Part shown: piece after piece, positions 23,861 to 31,471 of the stretch
Layout: each line of letters starts with the position of its first letter
Position numbering within the stretch: the stretch's first letter is position 1
Assembly (NCBI GenBank): GCA_038230275.1
Contig: JBBRNO010000063.1
Location: 1-33,666, forward strand
Source of the DNA: JANXXV01 sp038230275
GTDB taxonomy: Bacteria > Acidobacteriota > Terriglobia > Bryobacterales > Bryobacteraceae
Direction of reading: 5' to 3'
DNA: 33,666 nucleotides
Made by a program: the position numbers and the translations under genes
Notes under the pieces: generated by a model
Told to the model about the DNA's origin: nothing
What the model saw: the letters and a program-made list of their open reading frames with translations, nothing else
Database searches by the model: none

Positions 23861-26800
23861 ATGAGATTGATGAGGTTATTAGCCGCATTCTGTTTGCTTG
23901 CAAGCTTGGGTTGGTCGCAATATGGAACGGGCACGATACTTGGAACGGTCACCGACCCGAGTGGGGCAGTTGTTGCAGGGGCCCAGGTTACCGCAAAGAA
24001 TCTGGACACCGATGAAAGCCGCTCGTTCACCACCGACGAAGCGGGCAATTATCAGTTCAATGCGCTGCCGCCGGGAACGTATAGTGTTACCGCCGCCGCG
24101 CCTGCTTTCAAGACGGGTGTCGCTTCAAAGGTTGCGCTGCGGGTCAATACGCAAACGCGCGCCGACTTCGCGATGCAGATTGGCGCTACATCGGACACGG
24201 TGAAGGTTACCGCGTCCGCACCGCTGCTGCAAACCAACACCGCTGCATTGGGTACAACGATCGACAATCGCACGGTGCTGGAACTGCCACTCAATTCGCG
24301 CAACTTCTTCGATCTGGTTGCCCTCACTCCCGGAGCCCTGAAGACAGCGGGCGGTAGCAGTGTGATGGACGGCCGCTCCGCCGAGGTTGGAGGCATTCGC
24401 AACACCTCGACCAACGCGATGCTGGATGGCGTGGATTTCTCTATCGCCAATGTCAACAATCCTGCCATCGCTCTCTCGCTTGACGCGCTGGAAGAATTCA
24501 AAGTGCAAATGAACTTTATGGATGCCTCTTATGGGCACGGCGCCGCCGGCATCGATATGGTAACGAAACGGGGAACGAACCAATTCCACGGAGTTGCTTA
24601 TGACTTCATACGAAATCGCGCGCTGCAGGCGGGACAATTCTTTCGCCCCGCGGCCGGAGCCCCGCGATTCTCCTACAACCAGTTCGGATTCAACCTGGGC
24701 GGCCCTATCAAGAAAGACAAGACGTTTTTCTTCGGCAACTACGAAGGGCGCCGCCGGATCACAGGAGTCATTTTGCAGGGCAACGTCCCGACCACCGAGA
24801 TGCTGAGCGGAAACTTCTCGGGGTTGACCAAGCAGATCAAGGATCCCTTTAATAACAATCAGCCGTTTCCGAACAACATCATTCCACCTAGCCGCTTCGA
24901 CGCGATTTCGAAACAGCTGCTGCAATACTTCCCAGCGCCAAACTTCATTGGCCAGCGCGCCGGGGTGAATTACCTGAAGACGCCGAGCGATGTGGAACGG
25001 CGCGATCAGTTCACCAGCCGCGTCGATCATAGCTTCACACCCTCCACGAACTTGTTTGGGCGTTATTCCTACGCCAACGACGATCTGGGCAACGCCGCCT
25101 ATCTGAAAGGACTCGGCCTCATCCGTCCGGACCGGACACACAACGGATCATTGGGAATAACGCACGTTGTCAATTCCAATCTGATTTCAGAGACACGCGT
25201 CGGGTTTACCAAAGCGTTCCTGGCCAGGCAGGGTGACGGCGATCTTTCCTCCACCAACTATGCTGCACAGTTGGGTCTAAAGAATCTGGCTCCCTCGCCG
25301 GGCGATTACACCCTGCCGAATATCAACCTGACAAACTATGCGCCGGGCTTCCCCACCGGTACCGGCGGCTTCGTGGGCTATGGGTTGCACATCGTGCAGA
25401 ACAATATCTACTACCGGCTGAGCGAAAATGTGACCTGGATTCGCAACCGGCACAGTATCAAGGTCGGAGGTGACGCCAGCCGCATGATGGTAGGCTACGA
25501 TCAGGGCAGCAATCAGAACGGGATATTCAATTTCAGTGGAAACTTCACCGGTGATGCCACCTCGGATTTTCTGCTAGGGCTGGTGCAATCAGCGAACGGT
25601 GGACTTGGCAGCCTGGGTAATTACGGCGGGGTCGCCAAGTATTCCATTGGCACACAATATCAGACCTATATTCAGGACGACTGGAAAATTTCAGACAAGC
25701 TTACCTTAAACCTCGGCTTGCGCTATGAAGTGTTTCAGCAGTGGCGCGGACGGCTGGCGAACTTCGATCTGGCCACTGGACGGCAGTTGCTTGCCAATAG
25801 GCCGGAGTATTTCGTTCCCGGAGCCGGACTGGTGCAGGCCACTGGGGATCCCTTATTGCCGGAACGGCCGATTCATGGGGACTACAATAACTTCGCTCCC
25901 CGCCTTGGCGCTGCTTATCGCTTCAGCGACAAGATCACGATTCGTACGGGCGTCGGAGTATTTTACGCCCTGAATACAGGTGGCTCCGTGCTGGCGCCGA
26001 TGACCAGCACGGCTCCATTTTTCATTCAGACGTCATTGACTTCCAGCAACACCACGCCGGAACTCATCCTCTCCACGCTATTTCCAACGCCAGACAAGGT
26101 GCCGTCGTCGGTGAATACGAACGTCGATCTGCGGAAACGCGACGGATACATCTACCAGTACAACGTCAACGTTCAATACGCACTGCGGCCCACGCTATTG
26201 ATTGAAGGCGGATATATTGGCAATACAGGGCAAAAGCAGATTGGCTCCATCCTGGTGAACCAACCCCGGCTGCCCACCGACCCGCTCAACCCTACACCTT
26301 TTGCGACGCGCAATCCCTATCCGAAACTGAACCCCGCCTTCAACATGGTGACGAACTATCAATGGTCGAACTACAATGCCGGATACCTCAAGGTGGAGAA
26401 GCGGCTATCGGCTGGAATCAGCTTCAGCGCATCGTACACGCATTCGAAATTCATCGATAGCGGCGGTGCCGGACAGAACATGTATAACCGGCGTCCGGAA
26501 CGCGGCCTTTCCGACACGGATGTGCCCGACAACTTCATCGCAAGCTATGTATGGGATCTTCCGTTCGGCAAGGGACGCACCTATAATATTGCGAACCCTG
26601 TGTTGAATGGACTGCTGGGCGGATGGGAATTGAGCGGCATTAGCAACTTCCGCACGGGCATGCCGCTGTCAATCGTCACCACGAACGACATTGCCAACGT
26701 CGGCACGGGCGGCCAGCGGGCGAATGCAACCAGCATCAAGCCGGCAAAAATCGATCCGCGTACCAATGGCCTGTTGGGTTTTGTTCGAGAGGCTTACAGC

Positions 26801-27073
26801 ACACCCGCCAGGGGAACGTTCGGCAATCTCTCAAGGAATACGCAGCGTGGCTTTGGCGTGAATAACTGGGATCTCGGGGTGAACAAAAACTTCCCCATCC
26901 GGCTGTTGGGCGAAGTTTCCCGGCTGCAGTTCCGCGCCGAATTCTTCAACGTGTTCAACCACACGCAGTTTCTGGGTATTGGAACGACGCAAAACAGCCC
27001 GTCTACGTTCGGCATCGTCAACAGTACTTACGATCCGCGCCTGTTGCAGTTGGCGGCGAAGCTTTATTTCTAA
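23861..27073 (+). CDS. Oar-type TonB-dependent outer-membrane receptor
   Basis: 1070 residues, typical for the acidobacterial Oar/carboxypeptidase-regulatory-like receptors. Signal peptide (about 1-19), then a carboxypeptidase-regulatory beta domain (20-105, 'GTILGTVTDPSGAVVAGAQV', 'YQFNALPPGTYSVTAAAPAF'). The plug domain (about 115-220) shows 'TIDNRTVLELPLNSRNFFDL' and 'GGIRNTSTNAMLDGVDFS', and a 22-strand barrel ends 'LLQLAAKLYF' with the terminal Phe expected for BAM-mediated assembly. No TonB box is obvious. Such receptors import oligosaccharides, sugar acids or other large ligands. The ribosome binding site is a weak GGGG 8-12 nt upstream. It leads an operon with two enolase-superfamily genes (8-nt gap to the first), which suggests the ligand is a carbohydrate acid or its polymer. 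A decayed paralogue lies at 15144-16019. Confidence 0.93.
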   Translation: MRLMRLLAAFCLLASLGWSQYGTGTILGTVTDPSGAVVAGAQVTAKNLDTDESRSFTTDEAGNYQFNALPPGTYSVTAAAPAFKTGVASKVALRVNTQTRADFAMQIGATSDTVKVTASAPLLQTNTAALGTTIDNRTVLELPLNSRNFFDLVALTPGALKTAGGSSVMDGRSAEVGGIRNTSTNAMLDGVDFSIANVNNPAIALSLDALEEFKVQMNFMDASYGHGAAGIDMVTKRGTNQFHGVAYDFIRNRALQAGQFFRPAAGAPRFSYNQFGFNLGGPIKKDKTFFFGNYEGRRRITGVILQGNVPTTEMLSGNFSGLTKQIKDPFNNNQPFPNNIIPPSRFDAISKQLLQYFPAPNFIGQRAGVNYLKTPSDVERRDQFTSRVDHSFTPSTNLFGRYSYANDDLGNAAYLKGLGLIRPDRTHNGSLGITHVVNSNLISETRVGFTKAFLARQGDGDLSSTNYAAQLGLKNLAPSPGDYTLPNINLTNYAPGFPTGTGGFVGYGLHIVQNNIYYRLSENVTWIRNRHSIKVGGDASRMMVGYDQGSNQNGIFNFSGNFTGDATSDFLLGLVQSANGGLGSLGNYGGVAKYSIGTQYQTYIQDDWKISDKLTLNLGLRYEVFQQWRGRLANFDLATGRQLLANRPEYFVPGAGLVQATGDPLLPERPIHGDYNNFAPRLGAAYRFSDKITIRTGVGVFYALNTGGSVLAPMTSTAPFFIQTSLTSSNTTPELILSTLFPTPDKVPSSVNTNVDLRKRDGYIYQYNVNVQYALRPTLLIEGGYIGNTGQKQIGSILVNQPRLPTDPLNPTPFATRNPYPKLNPAFNMVTNYQWSNYNAGYLKVEKRLSAGISFSASYTHSKFIDSGGAGQNMYNRRPERGLSDTDVPDNFIASYVWDLPFGKGRTYNIANPVLNGLLGGWELSGISNFRTGMPLSIVTTNDIANVGTGGQRANATSIKPAKIDPRTNGLLGFVREAYSTPARGTFGNLSRNTQRGFGVNNWDLGVNKNFPIRLLGEVSRLQFRAEFFNVFNHTQFLGIGTTQNSPSTFGIVNSTYDPRLLQLAAKLYF

Positions 27074-27081
27074 GCCGGCAG

Positions 27082-28299
27082 ATGATTACCAGGCGAACGA
27101 TGATCGGCGCAGCGGCATCAGCAGCGGCGCACATGCTGCTGGAACCGCTGCGCGCGGTAGCCGTGGAGGCGCGCCGCGTCCGCATTACAGGCATCGAATC
27201 CTTCCAAGTGAACGTTCCGCCTGCAGGCGGTGAGCGCGACCCGGACCGGGTCTACGCTTATCCCGTTACCCGCATACACACCGATGCGGGTGTAACCGGC
27301 ACATCCTTTATCGGGTGTCCGCAGGATATTTTGCAGCGGTGGGTAAAGCCGACTCTGGTGGGACAAGATCTGTTTGCTGTGGATCGCCACGTCAGCCGCT
27401 TGCAGATGGAGCGTGGCGAATCCGGCGTACAGATATGGTCCGGCGTGGAACATGCCATGTGGGACGCGATCGGGCGAATCGCCGGCCAGCCTGTTGCCAA
27501 ACTGCTGGGGGGATCGCGCGACAAGCTTCGTGTCTATCGAACAAGTGTGTTTGCAGGCAAGCCGGACCAATCAGACGTCGCCTACGAAACACAAGCCAAA
27601 TTCGCCGTGCGGCTGAAGCAATCCGGCTATAGCGGTATCAAGATTCGCGCATGGCGGCCAAAGCCCATGGACGACGTGGATATGGTCGGCGTGATGCGTG
27701 CGGCGGTGGGTCCGGAATTCAAGATCATGCTGGACCGGACGGCGGTGCGGCCGGGTTGGGTATGGGATTACCAGACGGCGCTTCAAGTCTGCCGGGGCCT
27801 GGAAAAACATGGCGCGTACTGGTTGGAGGAGCCCTTTGACGGCCACGACATTTATAGCCCGGCCCGGCTGGCTGAAGAGGTGGATATCCTGATCACCGGC
27901 GGCGAGCTGGCCAAGAGCACGTACGAGTTTCTGGAATTCCTGACCCATAAGACCTATGACGTGCTGCAACCGGACACGCGCATTTGCGGCGGTATCTGGA
28001 TGGCGCGCAAGATCTCCGTTCTTGCGGAATCGTTCGGTGTGCCTTGTATCCAACATGGCACCGGTTCGCTGGCGCTGGCAGGGTACATTCAGGCCGGGTG
28101 TGCGATGAACAATTGCGAGTGGCAGGAGATCATCGGAGGACCGAACCTGCCGGAAGAGCAGTGGTCGCCGGCGCTGCAGCTTGTCAGGACGCCTCATGTA
28201 TTTCGAGTGGAGAACGGGTTCGTCCATTTGTCGAACCTGCCCGGTCTTGGTCTCGATCTGAATGAAGATGCGATCAAGGAGTATCGCGCTCGTGCATAA
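27082..28299 (+). CDS. Tat-exported mandelate-racemase/muconate-lactonizing-type enolase homologue
   Basis: 405 residues with an N-terminal twin-arginine motif (T-R-R-T-M-I-G) and signal to about residue 30. The MR/MLE barrel is complete: K187-x-R189, Asp218, Glu249 (W-L-E-E-P), Glu275 (T-G-G-E-L), Asp298 (Q-P-D) and His325 (Q-H-G). Spacings reproduce mandelate racemase (K166, D195, E221, E247, D270, H297): Arg189 to Asp218 is 29, Glu249 to Glu275 is 26, Glu275 to Asp298 is 23, Asp298 to His325 is 27. The second catalytic Lys is replaced by Arg, as in some sugar-acid dehydratases. A probable reaction is dehydration or epimerisation of a sugar acid, with Mg2+. It is 8 nt after the receptor gene. 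Export of an enolase-type enzyme is unusual. Confidence 0.88.
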   Translation: MITRRTMIGAAASAAAHMLLEPLRAVAVEARRVRITGIESFQVNVPPAGGERDPDRVYAYPVTRIHTDAGVTGTSFIGCPQDILQRWVKPTLVGQDLFAVDRHVSRLQMERGESGVQIWSGVEHAMWDAIGRIAGQPVAKLLGGSRDKLRVYRTSVFAGKPDQSDVAYETQAKFAVRLKQSGYSGIKIRAWRPKPMDDVDMVGVMRAAVGPEFKIMLDRTAVRPGWVWDYQTALQVCRGLEKHGAYWLEEPFDGHDIYSPARLAEEVDILITGGELAKSTYEFLEFLTHKTYDVLQPDTRICGGIWMARKISVLAESFGVPCIQHGTGSLALAGYIQAGCAMNNCEWQEIIGGPNLPEEQWSPALQLVRTPHVFRVENGFVHLSNLPGLGLDLNEDAIKEYRARA

Positions 28300-29475
28300 A
28301 CTCAATCGCCGGGAATTGATGATGGCTACGGGCGCACTCGCCGGCGTCAGCGCGTTGCGGGCCGCTGTGAAGCCGGTGCGTATTACCGACGTGGATCTGT
28401 TCGAGATTAATATTCCGGTGAGTCCGGCGGAAGCCGAAGCGGGACTGCAACACCGCTTTGGTGTTGCCAAGGTGATGACGGATGCGGGAGTGACCGGATA
28501 TTCGTTCGCAGGAGCCCCACGCCGGGCGCTGGCGGAAGTGAAACAGGTGCTGGTTGGTAAAGACCTTTTCAATGTGGACACTCAGGTGCACGATGGCCTG
28601 GGACGATGGGGGGGCGTTGAGCACGCCGTGTGGGACGCGATCGGAAAGATTGCAGGCCAGCCTGTCTACAAATTATTGGGTGGCGCGCAAGATCGCGTCA
28701 CCGCGTATCTGACTTGCGTTTGGAAGGGCAATGCGGATCAGCAACAGGTCCCCTTCCAACAGCAGGTCGAGATGGCCGTGCGAATCGAAAAGGCCGGATT
28801 CAAAGGGATGAAGATCCGTGCGTGGCGGCCCAATCCGATGGACGATGTGAAGGTCTGCCAGGAGATTCGCGCCGCGGTGGGTAAAGACTTCAAAGTGATG
28901 TTTGACCGGACCGCGCATATGCCGGTAAGCAAGGCTGGGCAGAAGGTATGGGACTACGAAACCGGTCTTAAGGTGGCGCGTGGACTACAGGCAGCGGGAG
29001 CTTACTGGTTGGAAGAGCCGTTTGCACGGGACGACTACGAAACGCCCGCGCGGTGGATATTGCGATTACCGGCGGAGAAGGATATGCAAGTTTAGAACCC
29101 TATCGCCAGTGCCTGCTTCACCAGACGTACGACATATTGCAACCGGACGGGCGCGGGGCCGGCGGAATCTATATGTGCCGCAAGGTGGGCATGCTAGCCG
29201 AATCGTTTCACGTTCCCTGCATCCTGCATGGGTCGATGGCACTGCCCCTTGCCGGTTGGCTGCAAGGGACGCTGGCGATCGGTGCTCCGCTGCAGGAAGT
29301 CGCGCTGATCTCGCCGCCACTATTGCCGGAAGAGCAGTGGTCTCCAGGGTTGAAGGTTTTGAAAAGTAAGACGATGTTCCGAGTTGAAAATGGCGATCTG
29401 GTTGCGCCGCCCTATCCGGGTATCGGGCTTGATGTGGATGAAGAAGCGCTGGAGAGGTATCGGGTGAAAGCGTAG
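28292..29475 (+). pseudogene. Second Tat-exported enolase homologue, broken by a 13-nt deletion
   Basis: The gene starts at GTG 28292, inside the end of its neighbour, with AAGGAG 10 nt upstream. It has a twin-arginine motif (N-R-R-E-L-M-M) and the same MR/MLE plan: K174-x-R176, Asp205, Glu241. At 29053 the frame changes; the rest continues in another frame ('VDIAITGGEG', 'QTYDILQPDG', 'HVPCILHGSM') to a stop at 29475. Glu241 to the GGEG Glu should be 26 residues, as in its neighbour; that spacing is restored exactly if four residues (12 nt) plus one base were lost after Arg254. The first frame stops at 29095, giving a protein without the second Glu, the Asp or the His. A sequencing error would not usually remove 13 nt. 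It is a tandem homologue of the gene before it, diverged in sequence. Confidence 0.82.
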
Positions 29476-29507
29476 CCCTTAATTTTCTGAAGTTCGCCTA
29501 AAACCGT

Positions 29508-29783
29508 TTATTGCCAGTCACGGGCGCCGTGATAGATGTGCAGGATTTCGACGGCTTCAGACTTTACCGCGTAGACCACGACGTACGGGAGCGGTGTGAA
29601 GGCCAGCTCTCTTGTCCCGATGCGACGGCCGGGTCTACCACGGTTAGGCGAAGATTTTAGGGAACGGATGTGCCCGTAGATTGTACGGACGGTTGGCTCC
29701 GCGAAATGCGGGTAACGCTGTTCGAGATAGTTCTTGACGCTCGCTAAGTCGCCGGCGGCGGGACCGGTCCGGCGAATACGCAT
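29508..29783 (-). CDS. RelE/ParE-type toxin
   Basis: 91 residues, normal for the superfamily. The sequence follows the ParE pattern: 'GPAAGDLASVKNYLEQRYPH' (helical hairpin), 'SLKSSPNRGRPGRRIGTREL', 'TPLPYVVVYAVKSEAVEILH' and the ending 'IYHGARDWQ'. Members either cleave ribosome-bound mRNA or poison gyrase. The ATG at 29783 overlaps the TGA of the antitoxin frame by one base, the usual translational coupling. The reading frame looks intact although the antitoxin gene is interrupted. Confidence 0.85.
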   Translation of the reverse strand: MRIRRTGPAAGDLASVKNYLEQRYPHFAEPTVRTIYGHIRSLKSSPNRGRPGRRIGTRELAFTPLPYVVVYAVKSEAVEILHIYHGARDWQ

Positions 29784-30007
29784 CAGACCTTAAACATGGC
29801 TTCCAGTCGGGCGTCCATTTCCCCTTCTTCAATAAACTCGCCGCGCGCGGCTGCCTCTAATCCTTTTTAGACAGCGGCAAGAAAACGGAATTCCTCGTCG
29901 AGATAGCGGGCAACAACGTTCGTCACCAATCGTTCGGGGATGATCCCAGCTTTCGCGGCTAGCTGCGAAAGCTGCGCTTCTTGCTCGGGGGTGAATTCTA
30001 CTTGCAT
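29783..30007 (-). pseudogene. Antitoxin gene interrupted by an in-frame TAA
   Basis: From the ATG at 30007 (GAAGG a few nt upstream) the frame encodes 'MQVEFTPEQEAQLSQLAAKA', then 'PERLVTNVVARYLDEEFRFL' and hits TAA at 29869-29867. The same frame continues without any shift, 'KGLEAAARGEFIEEGEMDAR' then 'LEAMFKV', and ends TGA at the toxin's ATG. The joined product of 74 codons matches the usual antitoxin of ParE/RelE pairs (helical DNA- or dimer-forming N-terminus, R-G-E-F-I-E-E-x-E-M toxin-binding tail). A single base change explains the stop. A short peptide restarting at the internal ATG (MDARLEAMFKV) might still bind the toxin. Confidence 0.72.
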
Positions 30008-30053
30008 CGCCTTCAGAATACTCGAAACTATTAACGTGGGCGACAGGCCCCGA

Positions 30054-31460
30054 CTACACCGTGACAACTTGGCTTATGATCCGCCCGCCAATATCGGTAA
30101 GCTTCTTATAGCGCCCCGCATGCAAATAAGTAAGCCGGTTCTGATCGAGCCCCAGCAGGCGCAGGAAAGTGGCATGCACATCGCGCAGAGGAATCGGCGC
30201 TTCTGCGTTCTTCAGGCCGAAGTCGTCCGTTTGGCCGAAGGTAGACCCGGCGCGGACATCACCGCCTGCCATCCACACACACAGGCCGTATTGATTATGA
30301 TCCCGGCCCGGCTTATCGGTCACCAGATTATTGTCGAACGGTGTGCGGCCCATCTCCGAAGCCCACACCACCAACGTGTCCTGCAACAGCCCGCGAGCCT
30401 TCAGATCTTTGAGCAAGCCGGCGACGGGTTGATCCACTTCTTTGCAATGCTTCGGAATGCGGCCCTTGATGTCACCGTGATCGTCCCAGCGGTCGCCGCC
30501 GGCGCCATGCACGGCCATCACAAATCGCACACCGCGTTCCACCATCCGTCGCGCCAGTAGACATTGACGGCCGAACGGTTCTGAAACCGCATCATCCAGA
30601 CCGTATAGCTTTTTTGTGGTTTCGGATTCCTTGCGAAGGTCGACCAGTTCCGGCGCTTCCATCTGCATGCGAAACGCGAGTTCATACGCGGCGATGCGGG
30701 CATCGAGTTCACTGGTGTTGGACCTTTCGGCCGAGTGCTTCTCATTCAACCAGCGGAGCAAGTCCAGTTCATCGCGTTGATGCTTCGGCGTCATGTCGGC
30801 GCGCGGCTTCAGATCCACAATAGGGATGTCGCCGGAGCGGAACAATGTTCCCTGGTAGGCCGCTGGTAAAAATCCATTGCCCCAAACCGAAGCGCCTCCA
30901 ATCGGTGCGCCCCGGCGGTCGCCCAGCACGATGAAGCCCGGCAGATTCTGATTCTCGCTGCCCAAACCGTAGGTTGCCCACGCGCCGACAGAGGCGCTAC
31001 CCGGGAACATGTTTCCGGTGAGCGTGTGGTAGACCGCCGGGCCGTGATTGTTGTTATCTACCTTAATGCCCTGTATAAACGCCATGTCATCCACACACTG
31101 CGACATGCCTGGCAACAGACTCGACATCCAACGCCCAGACTGGCCCTGTTTGGCAAACGGGAAAGGAGATGGAATGACGCGATTCGGTGCGTTGGAGAAG
31201 GTGGCGATCTCCCCTACGGTGCCTTCCGGTTTCGGAATCTGCTTACCGGCGTATTTTTCGAGCGCCGGTTTGTAGTCGAACAAATCCATCTGGCTGACGC
31301 CGCCTTCCATGAACAGGAAGATGCAACGCTTCGCCTTCGCCATCAGGTGTTGAGGCTTCGGCACCATAGGACCTTCCGCCATGGAAGGCGCTGCCATCGC
31401 AGAGAATGCCAGGCCTCCCAGCCCCAAGTACGATTTGGTGAGAAAGTCACGACGATTCAT
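30054..31460 (-). CDS. DUF1501 family protein, Tat-exported
   Basis: 468 residues with a clear Tat signal (N-R-R-D-F-L-T-K, hydrophobic to about residue 28). Family motifs: 'AKRCIFLFMEGGVSQMDLFD', 'HGPAVYHTLTGNMFPG', 'MAVHGAGGDRWDDHGDIKG', 'TLVVWASEMGRTPF' and 'GRDHNQYGLCVWMAGGDVRA', with a late 'RDVHATFLRLLGLD'. The His and Asp residues in these motifs resemble metal sites of the sulfatase/phosphatase-like fold; substrate unknown. Compared with the first DUF1501 (677-1876) it is about 70 residues longer and only distantly similar. GGAG lies 6 nt before the ATG. It is 11 nt downstream of the DUF1549/DUF1553 gene, forming the common pair. Confidence 0.92.
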   Translation of the reverse strand: MNRRDFLTKSYLGLGGLAFSAMAAPSMAEGPMVPKPQHLMAKAKRCIFLFMEGGVSQMDLFDYKPALEKYAGKQIPKPEGTVGEIATFSNAPNRVIPSPFPFAKQGQSGRWMSSLLPGMSQCVDDMAFIQGIKVDNNNHGPAVYHTLTGNMFPGSASVGAWATYGLGSENQNLPGFIVLGDRRGAPIGGASVWGNGFLPAAYQGTLFRSGDIPIVDLKPRADMTPKHQRDELDLLRWLNEKHSAERSNTSELDARIAAYELAFRMQMEAPELVDLRKESETTKKLYGLDDAVSEPFGRQCLLARRMVERGVRFVMAVHGAGGDRWDDHGDIKGRIPKHCKEVDQPVAGLLKDLKARGLLQDTLVVWASEMGRTPFDNNLVTDKPGRDHNQYGLCVWMAGGDVRAGSTFGQTDDFGLKNAEAPIPLRDVHATFLRLLGLDQNRLTYLHAGRYKKLTDIGGRIISQVVTV

Positions 31461-31471
31461 AGCGGTCTCCG

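Noticed and set aside
24125..25141. Long minus-strand open frame (338 codons) inside the receptor gene
   Set aside because: It is the antisense of a clearly coding, GC-rich gene; its translation has no family features and no start region.
27571..28581. Minus-strand open frame (336 codons) across the two enolase genes
   Set aside because: It spans the junction of two well-supported plus-strand genes and its composition is that of an antisense frame.
27082..29475. Tandem enolase genes as a recent duplication
   Set aside because: The two proteins share motifs but differ through most of their length, including the loop after the metal Asp, so the duplication is old or they were gathered separately.
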